DNA from: Limnohabitans sp.
GTDB taxonomy: Bacteria; Pseudomonadota; Gammaproteobacteria; Burkholderiales; Burkholderiaceae_C
Direction of reading: 5' to 3'
DNA: 64,000 nucleotides
Assembly (NCBI RefSeq): GCF_017848645.1
Contig: NZ_JAFEIF010000042.1
Span: 62,001-126,000 of the forward strand
The stretch's first letter is position 1. Every line of letters begins with the position of its first letter. Both the position numbers and the translations under genes were made by a program. The notes beneath the pieces were generated by a model. It searched no databases. It was not told where the DNA came from and saw only the letters and a list, made by a program, of their open reading frames with translations. This document shows, piece by piece, positions 33,338 through 41,842 of this stretch.

Positions 33338-34992
33338 ACCTCAAAAAACTCGTGGCAGTCATTGGACTGCTGTTTTTGGCCAGCCTGGTGGGCAACCCAG
33401 CGGCCAGCTTCTTTTTCACGGCACCGATCAAGATTGGCGGGGAGCTGTACCAGCACATTGCCCATGAAAACGACATCCTGGCGGCCACCATGCCACCAGA
33501 CAGCTACCTGATCGAAACCCACTACATGGTCGCGCACACCATGATCAAGGTCTACAAAGACCTGGGCTCGACCACCATCACCGACTACAAAGAGGTCAAA
33601 AGGCTGATCGCCGATACCCCTCGAATTCAGCAAGACTATCAACGGGCCTATGACCGCTTCATGAACAGCCCTATGACCGAGTCCGACTTGCGCAAGGACT
33701 TGGAGACCTCGCACAAATACGTGCAGCGTTATTTCGAGCTGCTCAACAAACAGTTCCTGCCGATCCTCAACAGCGGCGACACCATCGCCATCAAGGCGCA
33801 GTTCGATCTGATGGTCGAAGCTTTTGAAGTCCACCGCGATGCGATTGAGGCTTTGCTGCCCAAAATTCGCGCGCACATTGGCGACAACGAACAACAAGCC
33901 CAAGTGATTCAGCAACAAGTGATCTGGAGCATTGCCGCCTTTTCGGCCAGCTTGTTGGTCTTGTGCCTGATCATTTTGTACATGGCGTACAAAGTGTCTA
34001 TCAAACCCTTGATGCGCGTGGCCCGGGACATCCACGAGGGCACGGAGCAAAGCCGCATGGCATCGAGCCAGCTGACCGATGCCAGCCAGAAGCTGGCCCA
34101 GGGGGCCAGCGAACAGGCGGCTGCCATTGAGGAAACCAGCGCTTCGCTGGAAGAGGTCTCCAGCATGATCCACTCCACCGCCAAAAATGCTGAACAGGCC
34201 AAACAGCTGGCCTCGGAAACCCGTGGCAGCGCGCAAGACGGCGTGCGCAACATGCTGGAGATGACCACCGCCATGGAGGCCATCGAGCGTTCGAGCAGTG
34301 ACGTGGCCAAGATCGTCAAAAGCATCGATGAAATTGCCTTCCAGACCAACATCCTGGCGCTGAACGCCGCCGTGGAAGCCGCGCGCGCCGGAGAGGCGGG
34401 CGCAGGCTTTGCCGTGGTGGCCGACGAGGTGCGTTCACTGGCCCAGCGCAGTGCCATGGCCGCGCACGAATCGGCCGAAAAAATCGAAGCCTCCATCCGA
34501 AACAGCCGCCTGGGTGCGGTGTCGCTCGAAAGGGTCAAGGAATCCCTGGGGCTGATCGAGACCAAAATTGGCAAAACCGATGCTTTGGTCGCAGAAATCA
34601 CCTTGGCTGCCCGTGAACAGGCCCAAGGCATAGAGCATGTGAGCATTGCCATCGAGCAAATGAACAAAGTGGCACAGGATGCCGCTGAAAGTGCCAGCCA
34701 GATTGCCCATGCCGCCGAGCAAACCCACGATCAAGCCAAGCGGGTGGAGGATTTGGTCGAGCAAGGCATTCATGTGGTGGGCTTCGCGGTGCGCCGCCGA
34801 GATCGTTCGGCCGGCATGCAGTCATCTGGCGCTTTGGGCCGTGCAGGGGGCATGAGCGAACGTGTTGGCCGCTCCGAGGTCGGCTCTCAAGGCATGGGCC
34901 GCTCACACGCCTACAGCGGCTTGTCCCACGAGGGCAAACCCAAGCTCAATGGCCCGACTCAGCAGGCTGAGCATCATTTCAAAGACTTCTGA
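33331..34992 (+). CDS. Methyl-accepting chemotaxis protein
   Basis: Transmembrane receptor of 553 residues: TM1 at about 7-30, a helical periplasmic domain (about 31-190), TM2 at about 197-222, then almost directly the coiled signalling domain with the conserved hairpin tip [21 protein letters not shown]. The usual HAMP domain is missing or very short. After the coiled coil a Ser/Gly-rich tail ends in HFKDF, which has the aromatic-x-x-Phe pattern of the NWETF-type pentapeptide that tethers CheR. It is the only receptor in the operon; ligand unknown. Confidence 0.93.
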   Translation: MLNLKKLVAVIGLLFLASLVGNPAASFFFTAPIKIGGELYQHIAHENDILAATMPPDSYLIETHYMVAHTMIKVYKDLGSTTITDYKEVKRLIADTPRIQQDYQRAYDRFMNSPMTESDLRKDLETSHKYVQRYFELLNKQFLPILNSGDTIAIKAQFDLMVEAFEVHRDAIEALLPKIRAHIGDNEQQAQVIQQQVIWSIAAFSASLLVLCLIILYMAYKVSIKPLMRVARDIHEGTEQSRMASSQLTDASQKLAQGASEQAAAIEETSASLEEVSSMIHSTAKNAEQAKQLASETRGSAQDGVRNMLEMTTAMEAIERSSSDVAKIVKSIDEIAFQTNILALNAAVEAARAGEAGAGFAVVADEVRSLAQRSAMAAHESAEKIEASIRNSRLGAVSLERVKESLGLIETKIGKTDALVAEITLAAREQAQGIEHVSIAIEQMNKVAQDAAESASQIAHAAEQTHDQAKRVEDLVEQGIHVVGFAVRRRDRSAGMQSSGALGRAGGMSERVGRSEVGSQGMGRSHAYSGLSHEGKPKLNGPTQQAEHHFKDF

Positions 34993-35002
34993 TTCAGCGT
35001 TC

Positions 35003-35866
35003 ATGGACCCAGCATCTGTTTCGGGCTGGCATCGGCCCCCCCCGATGTCGGCCAAGACCTTTCAAGACCTGTGTGGCCTGATTCACCGCCACAGCCGCAT
35101 TCATTTGGTGCCCAGCAAGCTGAGCTTGCTGACAAGTCGGCTGAGCAGGCGGCTGCGTGAGCTGGAATTGGCGTCCTGGGAGGACTATCTGGCTTGGCTC
35201 CAACACCCCAGTGGCCAAGAGATCGGGACCTTGATCGACCTGGTGTCCACCAACCACACCCACTTTTTCCGTGAGGCCGAGCATTTTGACGCGCTGTCGT
35301 CGCATTTGCTGGACGAGCTTTTGCTGCACAGCCCCACGGCCCGTCAGGGCCTGCGATGCTGGTCGGCCGCCAGCTCCAGTGGTGAAGAGGCGTTCACGCT
35401 GGCCATGGTCTTGAGTGAGTACGCCGCGCAAAAAACCGGTGGACTGCGTTGGCAGATTCTGGGCACCGACATCTCCAGCCGGGCCATCGAAAAGGCCAGG
35501 CAAGCGGTGTACCCCATGGAGCGGCTGGGCTTGCCCGAGCCATCCTTCTTGCCCAAATATTTCCAAAAGGGCAGTGGGCCCTTTGAGGGCTTTTGCAAAG
35601 TCAAACATGAGCTGCAAAGCAAGGTGCAGTTTGAGCAGATGAATCTGTTTGACCCGGTGTACCGGATCCCCATGCCGCAACATGTGGTGTTTTGCCGCAA
35701 CGTGTTGATTTATTTCGACCCCCCGTCTCAAGCGCAGCTGATTGAGCGCTTGCACAATGTGCTGGAGCCCGGGGGCTTCCTGATGGTGGGGCACTCGGAC
35801 AGTTTGCTTCGCATCCCGCACGCCTTCAAAAGCCTTGGCAACGGCATTTACCAGCGGAAAACATAA
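35003..35866 (+). CDS. cheR: Chemoreceptor methyltransferase CheR
   Basis: SAM-dependent methyltransferase of 287 residues that methylates glutamates of the MCP. N-terminal helical domain (FQDLCGLIHRHSRIHL), STNHTHFFRE, SAM motif CWSAASSSGEEAFTLAMVL, GTDISSRAIEKA and VFCRNVLIYFD. The ATG at 35003, 11 bases after the receptor stop, is chosen; the frame extends upstream inside the receptor gene. Confidence 0.93.
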   Translation: MDPASVSGWHRPPPMSAKTFQDLCGLIHRHSRIHLVPSKLSLLTSRLSRRLRELELASWEDYLAWLQHPSGQEIGTLIDLVSTNHTHFFREAEHFDALSSHLLDELLLHSPTARQGLRCWSAASSSGEEAFTLAMVLSEYAAQKTGGLRWQILGTDISSRAIEKARQAVYPMERLGLPEPSFLPKYFQKGSGPFEGFCKVKHELQSKVQFEQMNLFDPVYRIPMPQHVVFCRNVLIYFDPPSQAQLIERLHNVLEPGGFLMVGHSDSLLRIPHAFKSLGNGIYQRKT

Positions 35867-35869
35867 ATC

Positions 35870-36952
35870 ATGTGGATGGATAAAAAACAACGCATCAAGG
35901 TCCTGGTGGTCGACGACTCGGCCTTGGTCCGCAAAACCATCACGGACACCTTGGCGCTCGACCCGGAGATCGAGGTGGTGGGTGTGGCCAACGACCCCTT
36001 GATTGCCATGGAAAAAGTCACACGCTTGCAGCCGGACGTGATGACGCTGGACATGGAAATGCCGCGCATGGACGGCTTGACGTACTTGCGGCAAATGCAA
36101 AAAGAACGCTCGCCCGTGGCGGTGGTGGTCATCAGCTCGCTCACCCAACAAGGCTCAGGGATTGCGCTGGAGGCCATGGACGCGGGCGCTTGCGAGGTCC
36201 TGGCCAAGCCCGATGGCAGCACCTCGGTAGGCGCCTTGGCGGCCAAGCTGACCTTCCACGTCAAAGCCGCTTATGCGGCCAAACAACGCTTTCGCCATCA
36301 ACCCAATGCGCAGGCCTTGGCCGCTTTGAGCCCGGTCAAAGCCAGCAGCCAATCGGTCCAGGCCCAGCGGGGTGACCGCCGTCTGGTGGTGATCGGCGCC
36401 TCCACCGGTGGCGTGGAGGCCTTGCGGGCTGTCTTGCCGGCACTGCCTGCAGGCTTGCCCCCCATCTTGGTGGTTCAGCACATTCCGGCATTTTTCTCCA
36501 AAGCGGTGGCCGATCGCCTGAACACCTTGACCCCCTATGAGGTGCGCGAAGCCGTGGACGACGAGCCCATTTTGCCGGGGCAGTGCCTGGTTGCGCCCGG
36601 TAACTACCACCTGATGGTGGTGTCTGGCCCCAATGGTTACCGCACGCGGCTGACCCAAAGCCCGCCCGTGCATCACTGCCGCCCTGCGGTGGATTTGCTG
36701 TTCCGATCGGCCGCTGCGGCAGCGGGTCGGCACAGCTTGGCGGTCTTGCTCACGGGCATGGGCAGCGACGGTGCGCTGGGCATGCAAGCCATTCGCCAAG
36801 CGGGCGGCATCAACCTGACCGAGCACGAGGACAGTTGCATCATTTACGGCATGCCTCGCGCTGCCGTGCAATTGGGCGTGGTCGACAAGACGGTCATGCT
36901 CGATCGCATGCCCCAGGCCATTTTGGATGCCTTGGCGGGGGTGCCCGCATGA
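35870..36952 (+). CDS. cheB: Chemoreceptor glutamate methylesterase CheB
   Basis: Response regulator/methylesterase of 360 residues. Receiver domain with Asp61 (TLDMEMPRMDG) and a C-terminal esterase with the catalytic Ser in IGASTGGVEAL, His in VQHIPAFF and Asp in LLTGMGSDGALGM. It starts 3 bases after cheR; Met3 is an alternative start. Its stop overlaps the cyclase gene as ATGA. Confidence 0.95.
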   Translation: MWMDKKQRIKVLVVDDSALVRKTITDTLALDPEIEVVGVANDPLIAMEKVTRLQPDVMTLDMEMPRMDGLTYLRQMQKERSPVAVVVISSLTQQGSGIALEAMDAGACEVLAKPDGSTSVGALAAKLTFHVKAAYAAKQRFRHQPNAQALAALSPVKASSQSVQAQRGDRRLVVIGASTGGVEALRAVLPALPAGLPPILVVQHIPAFFSKAVADRLNTLTPYEVREAVDDEPILPGQCLVAPGNYHLMVVSGPNGYRTRLTQSPPVHHCRPAVDLLFRSAAAAAGRHSLAVLLTGMGSDGALGMQAIRQAGGINLTEHEDSCIIYGMPRAAVQLGVVDKTVMLDRMPQAILDALAGVPA

Positions 36953-38103
36953 GCCTACCGGACGCCGAAGCCGACAACCTGCCGCTGACCGCCGCTTCAC
37001 AAGCCGAGAAAGCGGCCGACATGCTGCGCGCCGCACGGCTCTTGGTGGTGGACGACAGCAAGATGATGCGCATGGGCATTTCCCGCTCGCTGCGCCAATT
37101 GGGCGTCGAGCACATCGAAGAGGCCTCCAACGGCCGCCAAGCCCTGCAGCGACTGCAAGAAGAACCCTTTGACCTGATGCTGCTCGACGTCGAGATGCCT
37201 GAGATGACCGGCTTGGAGGTGCTCGCCGAGATGCAGCACAACGCAGTTCTGCGGGGCTTTCCGGTCATTGTGATCTCGGGCGGGCAAGAGATCGATGACG
37301 TGGTGCGCTGCATCGAAATGGGCGCAGAGGACTACCTGCCCAAGCCCTTTAGCCAGGTTTTGCTCAAAGCCCGCTTGACCTCGTCCATCGAAAAAAAGCG
37401 CTTGCGCGACCTGGAAACCATGCGCCGCCAGCAGCTGCAGGCGCAGCACGAACAGCTCGAGCAAGAGCAGGGCAAGACCGAGCGCCTGCTGCTCAACATC
37501 TTGCCCCGATCGGTTTCGCACAGGCTCAAAGGCGGTGAAAAACGCATCGCCGATGCGCACCCCGATGTGTCCGTGCTCTTTGCCGACCTGGTGGGCTTCA
37601 CGCAAATGTCCAATGGCATGTCGGCCGAGAAACTGGTCAACCTGCTCGATCAGATTTTTTCGGCCTTCGACGCCATCGCGGGCGACGCGGGCGTGGAAAA
37701 AATCAAAACCATCGGCGACTGTTACATGTTGGTCGGTGGCTTGCCCGAGCCTCGGGTGGACCACGCCAATGCGGTGGTTGACGTGGCGTTTGCCATGCTC
37801 AAGGCCATCGATGCCTTCAACCAAGAGCATGGCACCAGCTTGCAAATCCGCATCGGCGTCAACAGTGGCCCGGTGGTCGCGGGTGTGATCGGCATGCACA
37901 AATTCACCTACGACCTGTGGGGCAACACCGTCAACGTGGCCAGCCGCATGGAGTCGACGGGCACGCCCGGCCGGGTGCATGTGTCGCCCACCACCGCCCA
38001 GCAACTGGACAAGCACTTTGCGCTGCAAGCGCGCGGCGCGGTGACGGTCAAAGGCATCGGCGAGGTGGAGACTTTCTTTGTTCAGGGCCCTCGCGCCCCC
38101 TAA
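36949..38103 (+). CDS. Response regulator with class III adenylate cyclase output
   Basis: A 384-residue cytosolic fusion. Residues 30-145 are a receiver (VVDDSK; phosphoacceptor Asp80 in LLDVEMPEMTG; Lys132 in LPKPF). A coiled coil (about 148-185) joins it to a class III cyclase domain (about 205-380). Catalytic residues are complete: metal Asp213 (FADLVGFT) and Asp257 (IGD), adenine-selecting Lys253 (KIKTIGD) and Asp322 (YDLWG), and the transition-state pair Asn329/Arg333 (NTVNVASRM). The Lys/Asp pair predicts ATP, not GTP, as substrate. It takes the place of cheY in the operon and is translationally coupled to cheB. Confidence 0.93.
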   Translation: MSLPDAEADNLPLTAASQAEKAADMLRAARLLVVDDSKMMRMGISRSLRQLGVEHIEEASNGRQALQRLQEEPFDLMLLDVEMPEMTGLEVLAEMQHNAVLRGFPVIVISGGQEIDDVVRCIEMGAEDYLPKPFSQVLLKARLTSSIEKKRLRDLETMRRQQLQAQHEQLEQEQGKTERLLLNILPRSVSHRLKGGEKRIADAHPDVSVLFADLVGFTQMSNGMSAEKLVNLLDQIFSAFDAIAGDAGVEKIKTIGDCYMLVGGLPEPRVDHANAVVDVAFAMLKAIDAFNQEHGTSLQIRIGVNSGPVVAGVIGMHKFTYDLWGNTVNVASRMESTGTPGRVHVSPTTAQQLDKHFALQARGAVTVKGIGEVETFFVQGPRAP

Positions 38104-38116
38104 ATCAGAGCCGCGT

Positions 38117-38944
38117 GTGAACCCCATTCCCCTGACCCCCACCCAATGGCCCGAAGGTTTGCACTTGGCTTGCCGTCAGCTGCGCGCCCACTGGCCCACC
38201 CCATGGCCAGGCTTGCCGCACCTACTGGCGCTGTGCCAACAATCGTTGGGGCTGAACACCCTGAGCGACCCCACCACCGCGGCGCTCAACCAGTTCGCCC
38301 AGTCGGTGGCGCACAACATGGAGCAACTCGCTGCTGGCCTTGGCCCGGCCTCGGAGCCGGCCTACCACAACCGGCTGCACACGGCCGATGTGTTGTGCGT
38401 CCTGACCACCATGCTGCACATCCTCAAGGTGCCTGATGCCGATGCAGCAGGCAAAACATGGGCCAGTGCTTTGCTGGCTGCTGCCGTTGCGCACGACCAC
38501 CAACACCCGGGCGGCGTCAACCATTCGGCCCAAGAGTTCGAGCGGGCGTCCTGGCAAGGCGTGATGCCTTTGGCCCAGCAGCTGCCACAGGCTTGGCGCG
38601 AACAGATCGAGGCCTGGATTCTGGGCACCGACGTCCCGACGGTGGCGGGCAACCACCAGCGCGTGGCCGGGCAAAGCTTTGCCTTGACGGCCGATTGGGC
38701 TCAGGTTTTGCTCAACGAAGCCGACATCTACATCAGCGCCACGGCCGAGTTTGGACCGGGCTTGAGCGATGCCTTGGCACGCGAATGGCACCGCGCTGGA
38801 TTTGCTGGACATGCCACCGTGGCCACGCCCGCCGGTCGCGCCCAGTTTTTGCGTTCGGTGCGTTTTTCCAGCCCGCCCGCTCAGGCCCTGGGCATAGCAG
38901 CGCAAGTCCAGCACCAATTGCAATCATTGACCCCACAGGATTGA
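38117..38944 (+). CDS. Class I-like cyclic nucleotide phosphodiesterase
   Basis: A 275-residue all-helical HD-type protein. The metal site of eukaryotic-type class I phosphodiesterases is recognisable: YHNRLHTADV (83-92), HDHQHPGGVN (126-135) and a downstream Asp203 in NEADIYIS. It departs slightly from the strict PROSITE class I pattern. The residue aligned with the invariant purine-binding Gln near RAQFLRSV (241-248) is uncertain, so cAMP specificity is not proven. It starts with GTG, 13 bases after the cyclase, and probably removes the cyclase's product. An unusual family for a bacterial chemosensory operon. Confidence 0.8.
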   Translation: MNPIPLTPTQWPEGLHLACRQLRAHWPTPWPGLPHLLALCQQSLGLNTLSDPTTAALNQFAQSVAHNMEQLAAGLGPASEPAYHNRLHTADVLCVLTTMLHILKVPDADAAGKTWASALLAAAVAHDHQHPGGVNHSAQEFERASWQGVMPLAQQLPQAWREQIEAWILGTDVPTVAGNHQRVAGQSFALTADWAQVLLNEADIYISATAEFGPGLSDALAREWHRAGFAGHATVATPAGRAQFLRSVRFSSPPAQALGIAAQVQHQLQSLTPQD

Positions 38945-38948
38945 AACC

Positions 38949-39437
38949 ATGCAAAACCCCCACTTCGACTTTTCGGTCGATTTGAAAAAAATCGAGCCCA
39001 TCGGCTCCCTGCACCCCGATTCCATCGACGCGCTGGAGGCCTTCAACCGCCACGGCTTGAGCAGTGAAGAGCGGCTCTATTACCAACTCGTGAGCGACCT
39101 CGCACTGGGAACGGTGGTTTTCAAGCCCGGAACCTTGTTGTGCGAGTTCGGCCAAGCCGTGACCGACGCTTATGTGATTGGTCAAGGCGAGATCGAGCTC
39201 AAAACCGAAGGCCTGGTTTACCGCGTGGGGCCTGGCACGGTGCTCGGGCTGGCCGCCGGTTTGGCCAACCATCCCCACAACATGACCGCCACCGCCTTGA
39301 CGACGGTGACCGCCAGCGTCATACCGAACAAAGTGTTCAAGGCCATCGATTCGTGCCATCCGGGTTTGCGCGGCATCAACCGCAACACCGTGATGCGCAT
39401 CCTCAACCTCAGCAGCGTTCCGGAAAGTCTGAAATGA
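38949..39437 (+). CDS. Degenerate cyclic-nucleotide-binding-like protein
   Basis: A 162-residue protein. After a helical N-terminal part (about 1-50) it has the beta-barrel pattern of a CNB domain (VFKPGTLLCEFGQAVTDAYVIGQGEIEL). The region that should be the phosphate-binding cassette reads GTVLGLAAGLANHPHNMTATA and lacks the conserved Glu and Arg, so cAMP binding is doubtful. It overlaps the next gene as ATGA; the two may work as a heteromeric pair. Confidence 0.75.
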   Translation: MQNPHFDFSVDLKKIEPIGSLHPDSIDALEAFNRHGLSSEERLYYQLVSDLALGTVVFKPGTLLCEFGQAVTDAYVIGQGEIELKTEGLVYRVGPGTVLGLAAGLANHPHNMTATALTTVTASVIPNKVFKAIDSCHPGLRGINRNTVMRILNLSSVPESLK

Positions 39438-39784
39438 GTGCGTTCACCGAAGTCTCTTTTGCCGCTGGGGCCCACCTGTTTGAGGCGGGCCAGCGCGCCG
39501 ACAAACTCTACATCGTCAAGCAAGGCTGCGTGGAATTGCTCGACAGCCGCACGGCTCAAGTGTTCGCCAGTCTGTCGGCAGGTCAACCTTTTGGTGAACA
39601 GGCTGTTTTGGCGGGTGGCGTGCGCAGCGCCACCGCCCGGGCCAAAGAGGCCACGGTTTGCCTGGAACTGACCGCAACGGGCTTGCAGCAAATCCTGCAA
39701 AAGGAAAGCAAGCTCAGCCGCATCGTGTTCCGGGCCCTGTTGCTGCAACTGTCCATGGCCAACCGTTTGCGCCACAAGGCTTGA
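39434..39784 (+). CDS. Stand-alone cyclic-nucleotide-binding domain protein
   Basis: A 116-residue single CNB domain without DNA-binding or other output domain. The barrel (FAAGAHLFEAGQRADKLYIV) is followed by an intact phosphate-binding cassette, FGEQAVLAGGVRSATA, with Glu55 contacting the ribose and Arg64 the phosphate in known CNB proteins. Two C-terminal helices follow. As the last operon gene it is the obvious sensor for the cyclase product; how it passes on the signal is unknown. Confidence 0.8.
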   Translation: MSAFTEVSFAAGAHLFEAGQRADKLYIVKQGCVELLDSRTAQVFASLSAGQPFGEQAVLAGGVRSATARAKEATVCLELTATGLQQILQKESKLSRIVFRALLLQLSMANRLRHKA

Positions 39785-39797
39785 TCACAAGCCGTTT
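39778..39797 (+). terminator. Hairpin at the convergent end of the chemosensory operon
   Basis: GGCTTG-ATCA-CAAGCC followed by GTTTT, spanning the last bases of the CNB gene; the convergent exoD-like gene ends immediately next to it, so there is no intergenic space. Confidence 0.4.
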
Positions 39798-40429
39798 TGC
39801 AACCACCTGGAAACGGTGTTGAGGTCAAGATACGGGGTGATCCAGACCCAGGCCAGGTGCGCCATCGAGAGCCCATAAGCGACCCCTGCTAACCCGCTGG
39901 CAGTGGACAACAGCAGGGCCATGCCGTCGCGGAACATCCACCCCAAGCTGAGCAAGACCAGGCTCAGGCTGGGCAGCACATTGCCCAGAGGCAAAGGCAC
40001 AAAAATCACCAGACCCATCAGACCGATCCAGACCCCCCACCAGGCGCGCGTGCCCTCATGCGAGAGCCAGGCCCAACGCGGGCGCAGGCAGCGTTGGCTG
40101 GTCTCGTACATCCAGGCCAGCCCGTGCAGGCAGCGGCCACTCCAGCGTTCATTGAGTGCCAGTTGGCCCAGGCGTGGCGGCAAACTCAGCGTTTCGCGCG
40201 CGCGCACCCATGACCAGGCCACCACCCAAATGCCCACGCTCATGACGGTGCCCGCACCGGCCACGGGCAGCACACTCACCACCGCCAGCAGCATCAGCAG
40301 CACGGCCAGCGAAGACTCGCCATGCAGGCGCAGCAAATCCTGCAGGCTCAGTGTCAAATCGGCACCGGGGTCCGCTGCGCGGTGTTGCTCGGCCGCTTGG
40401 CGCAGGCGTTGGGACAGGATCGCTTTCAT
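39785..40429 (-). CDS. ExoD-family membrane protein
   Basis: Inner-membrane protein of 214 residues resembling ExoD, linked in rhizobia to exopolysaccharide synthesis and alkaline tolerance. The N-terminal LTLSLQDLLRLHGESSLAVLLML and the GLVIFVPLPLGNVLPSLSLVLLSLG helix are characteristic. It lies 42 bases after the small membrane protein gene on the same strand. Biochemical function unknown. Confidence 0.8.
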   Translation of the reverse strand: MKAILSQRLRQAAEQHRAADPGADLTLSLQDLLRLHGESSLAVLLMLLAVVSVLPVAGAGTVMSVGIWVVAWSWVRARETLSLPPRLGQLALNERWSGRCLHGLAWMYETSQRCLRPRWAWLSHEGTRAWWGVWIGLMGLVIFVPLPLGNVLPSLSLVLLSLGWMFRDGMALLLSTASGLAGVAYGLSMAHLAWVWITPYLDLNTVSRWLQNGL

Positions 40430-40471
40430 GGTGCGTCTTTCATGGCGCTGGTGGGGCAGGGGCGCAGACGC

Positions 40472-40867
40472 TCAAAGCTTCAGGCCTTTGCGCGGCGCGG
40501 ACCAGCGTTGGCCCAGCAGCATGTGCCCCATGACAGCGGCCACCAACAAGAGCACGGTGCCCAGACCCCACCCCAGCCACAGCAGAGGAGTGATCCAGCT
40601 CATCAGGCCTTCTGACGAGGGCAGTATCTGGCTGAGCCATTGCACCAGGCCCACGCCAGCGTCTTGCAGGCTTTGGAGCCACGCCGTGTCCACCCAAAAG
40701 CCCAGCCAGGCGGGCACAGGCCATTGGCCCGCCACGGTGGCGAGTTCGCCCACCTGTCCCGAGGCCATGCTGGCCAGCAGCCACTGGCTCAGTTGCTCGG
40801 TCAGCGCCACCAAGCCGGTCCAAAAAGCCGTCAGGACCAGAAATACCAACCAGACAATGGCCTTCAT
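40472..40867 (-). CDS. Small membrane protein of unknown function
   Basis: A 131-residue protein with a signal-anchor-like first helix (AIVWLVFLVLTAFWTGLVAL) and a second helix near the C-terminus (WITPLLWLGWGLGTVLLLVAAVMG), with a Trp-rich amphipathic region between. I do not recognise it. It is probably cotranscribed with the exoD-like gene, and its start overlaps a short upstream ORF as ATGA. Confidence 0.65.
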   Translation of the reverse strand: MKAIVWLVFLVLTAFWTGLVALTEQLSQWLLASMASGQVGELATVAGQWPVPAWLGFWVDTAWLQSLQDAGVGLVQWLSQILPSSEGLMSWITPLLWLGWGLGTVLLLVAAVMGHMLLGQRWSAPRKGLKL

Positions 40868-40941
40868 GCGCGGTCTCCCGTTTGTGGCTTGAGCGGTGTA
40901 TGCAGGCAGGGCGCAGCCCCGCAGGGTTTGTGAATTTTCAT
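40864..40941 (-). CDS. Possible 25-residue leader ORF
   Basis: ATG at 40941 opens a 25-codon frame (begins MKIHKPCGAAPC) whose TGA overlaps the ATG of the 131-residue membrane protein gene (GCATGA), the arrangement of coupled translation. An AAGAAAG purine stretch precedes it. Conservation would be needed to call it a gene. Confidence 0.3.
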   Translation of the reverse strand: MKIHKPCGAAPCLHTPLKPQTGDRA

Positions 40942-41069
40942 GGTCTTGCTTTCTTCGGGTGGTTCAATGTGGCGTGAAGATAACGCCTTTTTTTCACCCG
41001 AAAAACAAGACAATGATGGATGAATACTCTCTAAAAATCGAAGCTTTAAGGCTTGGCCTTTGTGGCCGA

Positions 41070-41798
41070 TCAGGCTGTGGGGGGCAAGCCCATGTCTGCA
41101 GGCGCTTCGAGCCGGTAGCCCAAGCCACGCATGGTCTGGATCAGGGGCGCGGCGCGGCCTTCGTCGATCTTGCTGCGCAAACGCCGAATGTAGACATCCA
41201 CCACGTTGGTCAGCGGGTCTTCGTTCAGGCCCCAGACGCTGGACAAAATGCGCTCACGGCTGAACAACCTGCCGGGTGCGCTCATCAAAAGTTCCAGCAG
41301 CGCCAGCTCCCGCGCCGTCAGGTTCAGGGCCTCGCCTGCTCGGCTGGCGCGCATGCTGTCGCGGTCGAGCACGATGTCGGCCACCTGCAGCTGGCTGGGG
41401 CGGCTGGCCATGCCCTTGGCGCGTCGGCCCAAGGCCTCCAGGCGGGCGAGCAGCTCTTCGAACTCGAAAGGCTTGCACAGGTAGTCGTCGGCCCCCATGC
41501 GCAAGCCTGCGACCCGATCTTCCAGGGCGCTCAGGGCCGTGAGCATCAGGATGGGGAAGGGCACGCCCTGTGCCCGCAGGGTTTGGCAAATCTCCAGGCC
41601 GTTCATGCCGGGCAGCATCAGGTCGAGCACCACCACGGTGGGGGCATGGCCTGGGGCGCTTTGCCGGGCCGCGTCCTGCACCAGGGCCAGGCCCTCGGGG
41701 CCGGTGGCCGCGCGCTGGATCTGCAGGCCTTCGGCTTTCAGGCCGCGCTGCAAAAAGTCGGCAATGCGCGGGTCATCTTCGATCAGGATGATGTTCAT
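41070..41798 (-). CDS. OmpR/PhoB-family response regulator
   Basis: A 242-residue regulator: receiver with IEDDP acidic pocket, phosphoacceptor Asp59 (VLDLMLPGMNG), KPF lysine, and an OmpR-type winged helix (LTARELALLELLMSAPGRLFSRERIL...). It lies 44 bases downstream of the histidine kinase gene on the same strand. This is a second OmpR-type system, distinct in sequence from the one at 1.8-2.5 kb. Target genes are unknown; the exoD-like genes nearby are on the same strand but downstream. Confidence 0.93.
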   Translation of the reverse strand: MNIILIEDDPRIADFLQRGLKAEGLQIQRAATGPEGLALVQDAARQSAPGHAPTVVVLDLMLPGMNGLEICQTLRAQGVPFPILMLTALSALEDRVAGLRMGADDYLCKPFEFEELLARLEALGRRAKGMASRPSQLQVADIVLDRDSMRASRAGEALNLTARELALLELLMSAPGRLFSRERILSSVWGLNEDPLTNVVDVYIRRLRSKIDEGRAAPLIQTMRGLGYRLEAPADMGLPPTA

Positions 41799-41842
41799 GA
41801 TGGGGCTTCTGACTGGGAGCGTTCAACTGGGGGGCATGTCTG

